DNA of 64,000 bases from CAWHOW01 sp963831005 (GCA_963831005.1 CAWHOW010000015.1:124001-188000); one strand, 5' to 3'; positions 48,039 to 56,709 are shown, numbered from the stretch's first letter. Numbers and translations are program-made. The notes: generated by a model not told the origin, from the sequence alone.

Positions 48039-48083
48039 AAATTTACCTTTCTTTTTTTGTTTAATTAGTTATTAAGTTATGGT

Positions 48084-48136
48084 GGGTTCTAAAAATTCAG
48101 TTTTTTAAATTTTGATTCAAAAAAATCGTAGAACCC
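48084..48136. promoter_or_regulatory. inverted repeat upstream of YVTN gene 1
   Basis: GGGTTCTA (48084-48091) and TAGAACCC (48129-48136) bracket an A/T-rich core. The stem lies 46 bases upstream of the YVTN gene 1 start and behind the antitoxin gene, both of which read leftward. It could be a terminator of the antitoxin transcript or an operator. Confidence 0.4.
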
Positions 48137-48193
48137 GTTTACCGATTTCTTTAAATCAAAGCAATATTACAATATTTTCTTGAATTTCTACAT

Positions 48194-48427
48194 CTAAAAA
48201 TTCACTCTTTTACAAACTTCTTTATCAAGTATTTCATGCCCTACGAAAAGCCCTTGTTCAATTTCTTTTTTCGATTCAATTATTTCATTACGCTGTTCAG
48301 TTGTTAGTGTGATAACCTCGGTATCGGTTTTGGAATCGAGAATTGTTTTAATTGCTTTGAGAAATGAAATGTCGTTAATCTCGGCAATTCTGTGAAGCAA
48401 TATTTTTTTTAATTCAATCGTTGTCAT
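48194..48427 (-). CDS. orphan antitoxin-like protein with altered C-terminus
   Basis: This 77-residue protein (MTTIELKKILLHRIAEIND ... TTEQRNEIIESKKEIEQGLFVGHEILDKEV) resembles the antitoxin partner of RelE/ParE-type toxins found widely in Bacteroidota. No toxin gene lies next to it on either side. The last codons (VCKRVNF) are unlike the usual end; their DNA, AAGAAGTTTGTAAAAGAGTGA (48202-48222), reads KKFVKE-stop in another frame. That is exactly a T9SS tail. It appears that recombination at AAAGAAGTTT joined the antitoxin gene to a tail element and removed the toxin. Confidence 0.65.
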   Translation of the reverse strand: MTTIELKKILLHRIAEINDISFLKAIKTILDSKTDTEVITLTTEQRNEIIESKKEIEQGLFVGHEILDKEVCKRVNF

Positions 48428-48482
48428 AAAAAATGTTCTTTGATTACAAAGATAAAAAAATTATATATCTCTCTGCATAAAA

Positions 48483-48509
48483 AAAGGCTTCGCACTTTAC
48501 GAAGCCTTT
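48483..48509. terminator. intrinsic terminator, probably bidirectional
   Basis: AAAGGCTTCG (48483-48492) and CGAAGCCTTT (48500-48509) form a perfect 10-bp stem with a 7-base loop. It is flanked by runs of A on the left and T on the right. It lies behind YVTN gene 2 and its tail element, and upstream of the antitoxin gene, so it can end leftward transcripts from the YVTN gene. Confidence 0.8.
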
Positions 48510-48532
48510 ACTTTTTTTACTTTTTCTCTTAC

Positions 48533-48652
48533 CTATTCTTTAACAAACTTCTTTACTTCTTTTCCTTCTTCAATAATCAATATTCAACAACCAACGCTCA
48601 ATTACCAAGTAATGCTTCACTTGAACTTTGGATATTGAGTGTTGGATATTGG
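48533..48652 (-). repeat. headless T9SS tail plus type-A palindrome behind YVTN gene 2
   Basis: This is an almost exact copy of 46714-46833: an orphan tail coding EEGKEVKKFVKE-stop (48533-48571) and the type-A palindrome (about 48572-48652). The identity runs on into the coding end, so 46714-47040 and 48533-48859 form a direct repeat of 327 bp with a constant offset of 1819 bases. Confidence 0.85.
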
Positions 48653-49973
48653 TTATTCTTTAATGAATTTCTTAACTACAGCCCCTTCACTAGTTGTTAC
48701 CTTAATAAAATAAACACCTTTTGAAAAGCTGCTGCAATTAATAGTTTTAGCTGTAGTTGTGTAAAGCAACCTTCCAGTAATATCGGTAATCTCTATTTCC
48801 TTTATTTGTAAAGTTGTTTGTATTTGCAAATTATCAGTAACAGGGTTGGGATAAACCTCAATGCTTGCGGACACTATGCTTAGCGAAGCAAGCCCGACGA
48901 GTGTATAAGTGGAAATAAAATTCCCAAATGCAACAGGACTAAGCCAACAGTAATTGTAGCCGAAACAGTATTGGTAGCAGTATTTATTACACTTACTGAA
49001 TTATCACTATAATTCGCAACATATACTTTACTTCCATCGGGGCTTACAGATACACCATAAGGACTATAGCCAACAGTAATTGTAGCCGTAACAGTATTGG
49101 TAGCACTATTAATTACACTTACTGTACCTGCATCAGCATTCGCAACATATACATTACTACCATCGGGGCTTACAGATATACCTTCAGGATTAGTACCAAC
49201 TGTAATTGTAGCCGTAACAGTATTTGTAGCAGTGTTTATTACACTTACTGTATTATCCATAGCATTTGCAACATATACCTTACTTCCATCGGGGCTTACA
49301 GATACACCAATAGGTCAGTACCAACTGTAATTGTAGCCGAAACAGTATTGGTAGCAGTGTTTATTACACTTACTGAATTGAACCATTATTCGCTACATAT
49401 AACTTGCTTCCATCAGGGCTTACAGATATACCATAAGGATGATTACCAACAGTAATTGTATCCGTAACGGTATTGGTTGCAGTGTTGATTACACTTACTG
49501 TACTATTAATTATTCGCAACATATACCTTGCTCCCATCGGGGCTTACAGATACACCATAAGGACCTGGACCCACCGGAATAGTAGCTGAAACAGTATTTG
49601 TAATTGTATCGATAACATTAAGTGTATTAGCACTATTGCTTGAAACATAAATTTTACTTCCATCAGGGCTTACAGCTATACCCCAAGGCCATTCTCCAAC
49701 TGCAATTGTAGCCATAACAGTATCTGTTGCAGTATTTATTACACTTACGGAAGTGCACCCACTACTAAAATACGAAATATAAACTTTTCTTCCATCTGGG
49801 CTAACAGATACATCATAAGGATCAGCACTGACTGGAATTGTAGCAACCACAGCATTAGTTGATAGATTAATAACGGAAATAGTATTGCTACCATAATTGG
49901 CTATATATGCAGTTTGTGCCTTCGCGCTCAAGCCAATAATGGCAAGCAAGAAGAGAAAAAATACCTTTTTCAT
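48653..49973 (-). pseudogene. YVTN-repeat propeller T9SS protein 2, interrupted
   Basis: The gene starts at 49973 with a signal peptide (MKKVFFLFLLAIIGLSAKAQTAYIANYG). It runs through about nine YVTN repeats and ends in a T9SS sorting domain (YPNPVTDNLQIQ ... KKFIKE). The frame is lost at least four times: at about 49508 (AATTAATAG, one extra base), about 49379 (one base missing between TC and AA; the sister gene has TCTAAT), about 49313 (one base missing in GACCTATTGG), and about 48880 at the junction to the sorting domain. Intact it would be about 440 residues. So many lesions point to real decay, although repeat-driven assembly error is possible. Confidence 0.85.
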
Positions 49974-50113
49974 TGTTCTATGGTTAATATTTTCCTTTAA
50001 AATATTTCAGCCAAATTATACAATATTTAAACAAGATGCAAGTTTAATTTACTAAAACCGGAGGGTTATGTAGCTTCTTTACTATTGGATGAATTTATTT
50101 AGTAACACCTCAA

Positions 50114-50126
50114 CCGGCAATGCCGG
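50114..50126. promoter_or_regulatory. short perfect palindrome before the LytTR gene
   Basis: CCGGCA-A-TGCCGG lies 20 bases upstream of the ATG at 50146. It is a possible autoregulatory operator or leader hairpin; nothing else in the 172-bp gap is recognisable. Confidence 0.35.
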
Positions 50127-50145
50127 CTGCTAAAAATTTTGTCCA

Positions 50146-50526
50146 ATGAAAAAGAAACAAATAAGCTACGGAACTATCAAACTGCCCGGCTACAGGCAGT
50201 ACAGGGAAAGGATAATTGAAGACCCTTCCGATATTTTATATTGCCTCGCCCGCAGGCACAAGGTAACTATCTGCTACCGCAATGGCAAACAGTTCACCTA
50301 TAAGGTATGCCTCGGATACCTGCAGCAAAGGCTTGATCCATGCCGGTTTTGCCGCATCCACAATGATGAGATTATTAATTTATCCTTCGTTAAAGAGTGG
50401 CACAGGGAAAGAAGTATTATAGTGGTAAACCTTCCTGAAGACGAAATTGCTGTTGTTGCCAAGCGCAAAAAGCATGAATTTTTAGTTTCATATCGCTACT
50501 TCCTAACCCAGGTTGCGCAGGAGTGA
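50146..50526 (+). CDS. stand-alone LytTR-type DNA-binding protein
   Basis: The 126-residue protein matches the LytTR domain almost from end to end. DILYCLARRHKVTICYRNGKQ is the first strand pair (about 29-49), LGYLQQRLDPCRFCRIHNDEIINL holds the usual F-x-R-I-H-x-x-x-I-V-N-L core (about 57-80), and a basic C-terminal strand follows. There is no receiver domain, so it would act as a one-component regulator or with a separate sensor. It lies alone between the YVTN genes and the 50.5-kb palindromic elements. Confidence 0.8.
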   Translation: MKKKQISYGTIKLPGYRQYRERIIEDPSDILYCLARRHKVTICYRNGKQFTYKVCLGYLQQRLDPCRFCRIHNDEIINLSFVKEWHRERSIIVVNLPEDEIAVVAKRKKHEFLVSYRYFLTQVAQE

Positions 50527-50547
50527 TTTAAGCTTGTTTTTAAATGA

Positions 50548-50717
50548 GATTCCTCACGGAGTTTATCCTGACGAAGGAAGGGTTCGGAATGACATTAGTG
50601 AGGTTATTAATAGGAAGGAGCAAGGGTGTGACCGCAGGAGGCGGTCGCACCCTTGCTCCTTCTCAAACCGGATAAAAACTTTGTCATTCCGAATGTAACG
50701 CAGTGAAATGAGGAATC
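50548..50717. mobile_element. nested inverted-repeat (MITE-like) element
   Basis: Three nested inverted pairs are present. GATTCCTCA (50548-50556) pairs with TGAGGAATC (50709-50717). CGGAATGAC (50585-50593) pairs with GTCATTCCG (50683-50691). AGGAGCAAGGGTGTGACCGC (50616-50635) pairs with its complement (50641-50660) with one G-T mismatch and an AGGAG loop. No transposase is encoded. The outer words resemble a GTCATTCCG...GAGGAATC repeat that I know to be widespread in bacterial genomes. Confidence 0.65.
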
Positions 50718-50799
50718 AAACAGGATAAAATACTTCTTATTGTAATATCATTTCCTGACTCATGTTACGCAAACAATATAAATACATACAAAATCAATG

Positions 50800-50925
50800 G
50801 TCAGACAGAGCCGATTCGCCTGAAACGACAGTGGAAGGAGAAGCGTGTCGAAGTCGACCATTAAGAGCCTCTCTTCGACACGGACTCCAACGCACAAACC
50901 ATTGCTGTGTCCGGCTCTGAGTGAC
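50800..50925. repeat. second nested palindromic element
   Basis: CAGAGCCG (50806-50813) pairs with CGGCTCTG (50912-50919), and GTGTCGAAG (50845-50853) pairs with CTTCGACAC (50873-50881). It lies 80 bp after the element at 50548 in a 624-bp gap (50527-51150) that otherwise holds no gene. Confidence 0.55.
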
Positions 50926-51150
50926 TCTTATAAGTAATAAATAAAAAATGCCCAACATCACTTCCCAAGTATTTCAAAGGGTACAGCGTAAAAATGCCCG
51001 TTGGGGAAGAAATTTTGGAGAAAGGTATTGTTTGGATGTAATTTTGTAATGAAAGTTTCGCGAATTGCAACAAAGCTTAAAAGAACAAAAAATAAAACAA
51101 TAACATTACAAAAAATAAAACAGAATACTAACAATTAAAACCTGAATACT

Positions 51151-51906
51151 ATGGCAAAGAAAATTAAGTCGTTAGAGTTTCCAACAAAAAATTCAGACTT
51201 TGACGCAGCATATGATGCTTTGATGAATCACCTGGCTAATGGAGATCCCGAAAGTTCTACACCCGCAATTGCTTCGTACGTGCGATTAGGTATAGATAAT
51301 ACAACAGTTTATACTCCTTTGGTAAATATCCTGGGGACTGTTACTACGCCGGGAACATGGAGGTATGAATATAATTTATTTAAGGTTCGTGCCACCCGGA
51401 CAACAGCAATTACAAAGAAAAAGAATGATTTAAAGAAAGCAGTGCTCAAGCTTATTCGTCCGACAAGAATTTGGTTGAAAGGAAAGAATATAATTACTCC
51501 CGGTTTTCTTACTTCCAACGATGAAAAGTTTTTCTGTATCCCGGCAGCCAATCCTCTTACTCCTTTAATGGAGTCTATGCGCACCACATTTCCCGTTCCG
51601 TCGTTGATAATATCCACTATAAAGCCCATGCTGCATGTGGTCGATGCCGTTAACCCCGAATCGCCAAAGAGCAAAAGCCTGCCCGAAAGCGTGGATAAAA
51701 TTGAAATTGCAAGATATGTGGGCACTACCGCACCCACCGACCCTTCGCAATATACCCACTTGCTGTTCAGCGGGAAATGGCGTAACCACAGCATATTTAC
51801 CGTGTCAACACAACAAAGGCAAACAGCATGGTATATTGCACGTTACATAGGCACCACCGGCTGGGAAGGAGCCTGGAGCCAGAATGTATGTGCTACTATA
51901 GCATAA
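51151..51906 (+). CDS. uncharacterised protein next to the 21-bp repeat cassette
   Basis: The 251-residue soluble protein has no signal peptide, TM segment or T9SS tail. The first half is alpha/beta and basic (FPTKNSDFDAAYDALMNHLANG near the start; KKKNDLKKAVLKLIRPTRIWLKGKN around 90-115). The second half contains two related phrases, IARYVGTTAP and, near the C-terminus, AWYIARYIGTTGWEGAWSQ. The latter recalls the last strands of fibronectin type III domains. I do not recognise a family function. It lies 110 bp before the repeat cassette at 52016, and the first cassette copy is cut by the window edge where a second copy of this gene may be expected. An A-rich leader (51080-51150) precedes the ATG. 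Confidence 0.7.
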   Translation: MAKKIKSLEFPTKNSDFDAAYDALMNHLANGDPESSTPAIASYVRLGIDNTTVYTPLVNILGTVTTPGTWRYEYNLFKVRATRTTAITKKKNDLKKAVLKLIRPTRIWLKGKNIITPGFLTSNDEKFFCIPAANPLTPLMESMRTTFPVPSLIISTIKPMLHVVDAVNPESPKSKSLPESVDKIEIARYVGTTAPTDPSQYTHLLFSGKWRNHSIFTVSTQQRQTAWYIARYIGTTGWEGAWSQNVCATIA

Positions 51907-52015
51907 ATATACCCAAGTAAAACTAAAACGCAAAAATACAATGACAAAAAAGTGAATGGGGGAATGGGTGAAACGGTGAATTATCGCCCATTCTCCGATT
52001 CTCTGGTTCCCCTTT

Positions 52016-52665
52016 TCGTTTGAATATTTTTTGCAAAACAGATTTCTTTCTATATAATAGTTACCTGATTACCATGATTTTCCTGATGTCCAATTCGCCC
52101 GCTCTGCAGAAGAACTCCTGTACTGAGCGGGCGATTTCATTTTGCCGGTAACAGGTCTGTGCGGCTTACCCAACGACCTGCGCCACACACCTGAGCACCT
52201 GCGCCATATACCCAACGACCTGCGCCATATACCTGAGCACCTGCGCGAGTTACTCAACGTACACCTTTAGCCACTGCGGGAACTGCTTTTGTTACCCAAC
52301 GGATTGCGCAATATACACAACGGACACCCTGAGACACTCACGGAAGTGCTCCGATGACTGAAGCAAGTCCTTCAGTCATTAAAACAAGTCCTCCAGTAAT
52401 TGGAGCAAGTCCGCCGTTCACAAAAGCAAGTCTGCCAGTCATTAAAGCATGTCCTCCAGTGAGTAAAGCAAGTCCGCCAGTCATTGAATCATGTCCCCCA
52501 TTGAGTGAAGGAGGTGCGCAGGTAACTTGCACAAGTGCGAATGCAGCTCACGCAACTGCCGAAACCACTAAAGGATATGCCGAAGAGGCATAGGGGAGTG
52601 CCGGAATTGCTATATGAGTTGGGGAAATCGCTTTAGCAAATATTTTTAATAAATTACTTGATTTG
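52016..52665. repeat. 21-bp-periodic repeat cassette, copy 2
   Basis: This is the second copy of 1-640, with the same order: TCGTTTGAATATTTTTTGC start, hairpin (52096-52133), ACCTGCGCCATATACC units, GCAAGTCCGCCAGTCATTAA units, linker, then promoter. The two copies differ in the number and order of 21-bp units in the second tract (52440-52510 against 420-480), as expected if units are gained and lost by slippage. A GGGCGATAA hairpin (about 51962-51995) lies between the 251-codon gene and this cassette. No gene is called inside the cassette. Confidence 0.88.
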
Positions 52666-52688
52666 TAGATAGAATAGCTATATCTTTG
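52658..52688 (+). promoter_or_regulatory. Bacteroidota-type promoter in cassette copy 2
   Basis: TTG (52658-52660), 20 bases and TATCTTTG (52681-52688) repeat the promoter seen at 622-652 with the same spacing. It points at the decayed beta-helix gene at 52706. Confidence 0.65.
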
Positions 52689-52705
52689 GAGGTGATTAAA
52701 TATCG

Positions 52706-54412
52706 ATGACTATGAAAACGAAACTATTTTTAATAGAACCATGCAACTTTTCAAGTCCGTTATTGTCTTTAACGCAAATGACTCATAACCAATGTAGTGC
52801 TATGAAAAAATATACTTATCAATTGCTCGCATGGATTCTTTGCATAAAAGCCATATATGTACTGGCCGAACAATCCTTATTAATATTGGTGTATACTTTA
52901 ATGCATTAACCACTAGCGGAGATATCGTGAAATTTAGCAGGTACATATGGTAATTGATTTATCAGGAACAATGGAAAGCCAAAGGATACCAATGATAGTC
53001 TGATAAATTTTACGAAGTCAATACCTTCCCTATTCAGGACAGGTACGGAATTACTATTTGACGCATCAAGTTCTCGTTATAATTTTACAAACAACAGGTT
53101 GTATTATGGAATATTGCTGGGTGAAATGTGCCGGAAAATTAATGTAATACTCGGGGTTTAGTCAACGCGGCAATTGATATTTACTTTGCTGCACATGGGG
53201 TTATTGTATAATTGTATCAACGATAATAATCGAAGGAGGTGCTTTGAATATACGGACGAATGATTCAATATCTATTACTAATAATATTATTTCAAATAAT
53301 TCCTATTTTCACATGTTAATATAATTTCTATTTCCGGTAAATATGCTGTTTTTGCAAATAATATTTTCTACAAAAATGATGGCAATCCTGTTTTCATGTT
53401 TGGTGATACTTGTTTGGTTCGCAATAATATATTTGTAGACACAAATTCCGGTGCGGATACTTATTGATCTACATCGGATGCGGAAATTGACAGTAACATA
53501 GTTATTGATAATCCTCTTACTTGAGGTGATGTTATTTCAGCTGAAGATACTTTTAAATACAATACGATAACACGTAATATTTTAAATGGATGTATGGAAT
53601 AATTCTTAATACCTCATATAATTCTCAATACAATTATAACAATATTTATGGTGATTTTTTATACTCAAATGTAAGTGTTCAACATGAATTCAGAATTGGG
53701 TCAGGAAACGGCATTATTTCCGCATATTGATGCAAAGTCTAATTGGTGGGGTACAGCATCTTCGTTAAAAATTGACAGCCTGATTTATGACTGGCATGAT
53801 GATACTACAAAATGTAGAGTGGATTATATTCCTTTTCTAACTTCGCCTGATACAACTGCACCAGTTACTCCACCTACAAAAGTTATTAAAACTAATTTGG
53901 GTGGAGGAAGTATTAAATTAACATGGAATCCTAATCCAGATATGGATTTATCCGGATATAAGATATATTGGGGTGGGTTTACAGGTTATTCTTTTTCTCA
54001 CTATATTAATGTTGGAAATGTAACTTCTTATATTCTTTCAGGTTCTGCCATTTCTGATACTATAGGAGTTACAGCTTACGATATTGGAATGACAAATTAT
54101 CAAGACCAGTTTAAAGGTCGTGAAAGTTGGTTTACTTATGCTGATACTTTGTCACCTAATAGCATCAAAGAAAATTCTCCAGCAGCCTGTTTTGTAAAAA
54201 TATATCCAAATCCTGCTACCGATAATTTTACAATAGAAAGTCCGCCTGATGCAGTAATTGAAATAACCAACATCCAAGGCCAGCTAATAAAAACCCTTAC
54301 TGCAAACGACAATAAAACCAATATAGATGTTTCGGCATTGGCATGCGGAGTGTATGTGGTGGAAGTGAGAATGGAGGAAGGGGTTGAAGTAAGGAAGTTC
54401 ATTAAAGAATAA
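52706..54412 (+). pseudogene. decayed beta-helix protein with T9SS domain
   Basis: An N-terminal signal-like segment (ATG at 52802: MKKYTYQLLAWILCIKAIYVLA) is followed by broken reading frames. These still spell beta-helix text such as SLINFTKSIPSLFRTGTELLFDASSSRYNF (split over frames), NDSISITNNIISNNS and NNIFVDTNSGADTY. Stops or shifts occur at about 52907, 52967, 53158, 53324, 53465, 53522 and 53600. From 53675 the frame is open (245 codons): a NWWGT motif common at the end of such helices, an fn3-like domain (TKVIKTNLGGGSIKLTWNPNP) and a T9SS tail (YPNPATDNFTI ... RKFIKE). The 3' part could be translated only from an internal start. It is a relative of the intact gene at 675. Confidence 0.75.
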
Positions 54413-54883
54413 CCAACCTGACTGCCGTCAGGCAAGTTATCCAATACTCAATAATCAATGTTCAAGTGGATAATAACTTGAAAATTGAGCATTATTTGTT
54501 GAATATTGAAAATTAAAATAACCTTAGCCTTTCCAAGCGGAGTGTATGTGGTACAGGTGAAAACAGCAAAAGGAGTTGCTGTAAGTAAATTTATTAAAGA
54601 GTAGTGTGTACTGAGTAGTGAGTTAGGAGTAAAATAAAAAACTCATAACTCCCAACTCATAACTCCCAACTAAACTGTGAGTAAGTTCATAAAGGAATAA
54701 CCAATATTCAACACTCAATGTCCAATGATGAAGTAAGTAATAACTTGGAAATTCGGCGTTCTATATTGGATATTGGAAATTGAAATTATTTCGGCATTGC
54801 CAGGCGGGGTGTATGTGGTGGAAGTTAAAAGTGATAAAGTTTATCAAGTTGGAAAGTTTATTAAAGAATAAGCAAATCAATAT
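54413..54883 (+). repeat. array of headless T9SS tails and palindromes
   Basis: After the preceding stop, the order is as follows. A REP-like palindrome (54415-54438) and a type-A-like palindrome (about 54440-54515) come first. An orphan tail at 54527-54604 codes AFPSGVYVVQVKTAKGVAVSKFIKE-stop. A type-B palindrome follows (54605-54673), then an orphan tail at 54674-54700 (TVSKFIKE-stop). A type-A palindrome (54701-54790) and an orphan tail at 54791-54871 (SALPGGVYVVEV...VGKFIKE-stop) end the array. The next gene starts 12 bases later. No start codon serves any of these tails. The part 54542-54825 is almost identical to 56231-56514. Confidence 0.8.
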
Positions 54884-56293
54884 ATGAGAAGAATATTATT
54901 CTATCTGACATTTTCAAATTTTTTAAGTTTGGCAAATGCACAATCAGCCGCTGACACGGTTATCTTTAATGCACTTGGAAATTATAATTTTAGTTTTACC
55001 TATTCCGGTTACACGCCTGTTATTGACAGGCTGGGTCGTCCGTATGTTTACCTGGCAACAAAAGAACTTGGTTTGGTAACCTTCAATATCTCCACTGTAT
55101 CAAATCCTGTTCCGGTTGATACGCAAACCGTAACTTCACTTGGTAATCTTAAAGTCACTGGAGTAATACAGGATAATCATTATTTATATGCCTCACTTGG
55201 AGATTTTCAGGGTACCACGCAAAATGCAGGACTTGCCGTATTTGATGTTACCAACCCCGGGTCGCCGGTTCTGCTTGACAGATGGGATTCGGCAGCATTT
55301 AACAAAGGAACCTCCACCGTTATTTTCCAGGGGAATTACGCTTTCCTGGGAGCCATGCAGGATGGAGTTGTGATATTGGATATTTCAAATAAAAATGATA
55401 TTAAATTTGTTTCACAAATAATTCCTGATACTACTTTTGGTAATCATAGTTATACTTATCATTCACGGGGACTTTTTATCAGCGGTGATACTTTGCTTGT
55501 TGCAGATGATAATGGAGGGCTTCGTGTAATCAATGTAGTTGATAAATACCACCCTGTTGAAATTGGAAAGTACCTGAGCAGCTCTATTTCATCAGTTGCA
55601 TTTCCTTTCTACAATAATGTTTACCGAATTGGAAATAATGCCTTTTGTGCGGTAGATTATTGCGGATTAGAAGTAGTGAATGTTGCTAATCCTGCATCAA
55701 TGAATCAGGTTTCATGGCTAAATCCGTGGGATTGCACCAATACACCACCACCTTTTGGTTCGTGGAATGGGAGCGCCGGAAATACTAATGAGATTTCTTA
55801 TACCACCTCACAAAGTATATTAATGGTTGCGGGTGGTGATTCTCAGGTTCTCGCTATCAACCCCTCTAATCCTTCAAATCCACAAATCATTGGCGAATGG
55901 GGTCCGCCAAAAGATAGTGTCGGAAGCTGGGGGACGGATACATATAGTAATCTTGTTGCTGTTGCAAATGTCCGCACAATTGGTTTTCCTTTTGTTTCAA
56001 CAGTCGGGGGTTTGCAGTTGTTAAGCTGGAATTCTGTACAAGGACTTAATGATTATTTTGCCAGAGTTGATCAAATCACAGTAGTTCCAAATCCTGCAAA
56101 CCATATTATAGAAGTAAGCACTCTGCCGGAATCATTAATAGAAATTACAAACATACAGGGTCAGTTAATTAAAACCCTTACAACTACAGGCAATAAAACT
56201 AATATAGATGTTTCGGCATTGGCATGCGGGGTGTATGTGGTACAGGTGAAAACAGCAAAAGGAGTTGCTGTAAGTAAATTTATTAAAGAGTAG
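54884..56293 (+). CDS. LVIVD-repeat propeller protein with T9SS domain
   Basis: The 469-residue protein has a signal peptide (about 1-18, cut before AQS) and several LVIVD-type repeats such as LGLVTFNISTVSNPVPVDT, AGLAVFDVTNPGSPVLLD and GGLRVINVVDKYHPVEIG. These form a beta-propeller of unknown ligand. It ends in a T9SS sorting domain (VPNPANHIIEV ... SKFIKE). The gene is intact, unlike its neighbours. Its own 3' end plus the following 221 bases also occur upstream of it (54542-54825), so it lies between two copies of the same tail array. Confidence 0.85.
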   Translation: MRRILFYLTFSNFLSLANAQSAADTVIFNALGNYNFSFTYSGYTPVIDRLGRPYVYLATKELGLVTFNISTVSNPVPVDTQTVTSLGNLKVTGVIQDNHYLYASLGDFQGTTQNAGLAVFDVTNPGSPVLLDRWDSAAFNKGTSTVIFQGNYAFLGAMQDGVVILDISNKNDIKFVSQIIPDTTFGNHSYTYHSRGLFISGDTLLVADDNGGLRVINVVDKYHPVEIGKYLSSSISSVAFPFYNNVYRIGNNAFCAVDYCGLEVVNVANPASMNQVSWLNPWDCTNTPPPFGSWNGSAGNTNEISYTTSQSILMVAGGDSQVLAINPSNPSNPQIIGEWGPPKDSVGSWGTDTYSNLVAVANVRTIGFPFVSTVGGLQLLSWNSVQGLNDYFARVDQITVVPNPANHIIEVSTLPESLIEITNIQGQLIKTLTTTGNKTNIDVSALACGVYVVQVKTAKGVAVSKFIKE

Positions 56294-56560
56294 TGTGTAC
56301 TGAGTAGTGAATTAGGAGTAAAATAAAAAACTCATAACTCCCAACTCATAACTCCCAACTAAACTGTGAGTAAGTTCATAAAGGAATAACCAATATCCAA
56401 CACTCAATGTCCAATGATGAAGTAAGGGGTTACGTGGAAATTCGGCGTTCGATATTGGATATTGGAAATTGAAATTATTTCGGCATTGCCAGGCGGGGTG
56501 TATATTGTGGAAGTGAGAACGGAAAAGGGTGTTGAAGTAAAGAAATTTATAAAAGAATAG
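56294..56560 (+). repeat. array of headless T9SS tails behind the LVIVD gene
   Basis: The order is: a type-B palindrome (56294-56362), an orphan tail at 56363-56389 (TVSKFIKE-stop), a type-A palindrome (56390-56479), and an orphan tail at 56480-56560 (SALPGGVYIVEVRTEKGVEVKKFIKE-stop). It is collinear with 54605-54871, including the palindromes, but the last tail differs in its final residues. Confidence 0.82.
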
Positions 56561-56709
56561 AAATTCATTGTAATTTGCTGCTTCGCAGCGTCATTAATTG
56601 TCATTAGGTCATTTATTGTATTTAAATACACCATGACAACGAATGACGGCCGAAGGCGAATGACTATGAATGACCTGTAGCGAACTGCCTAACTGCCCCT
56701 TCTTACTGC
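56561..56709. repeat. TCATT-word palindrome between convergent genes
   Basis: GTCATTAATTGTCATTAGG on the left and GAATGACTATGAATGACC on the right form another imperfect hairpin made of a repeated word. It fills the gap between the tail array and the M28 peptidase gene and could serve as a terminator. Confidence 0.5.

Noticed and set aside
48440..48724. Phe/Tyr-rich frame over the terminator and tail array
   Set aside because: It crosses a terminator and the 3' end of YVTN gene 2 on the opposite strand and has no coding features.
54527..54604. Orphan T9SS tail as a small gene
   Set aside because: No start codon in frame after the upstream TGA and no signal peptide; it can only be a fragment.
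46452..56560. Integron
   Set aside because: Stop-plus-palindrome units recall cassettes, but there is no integrase gene, no attI and no attC core sites; kept only as an analogy.
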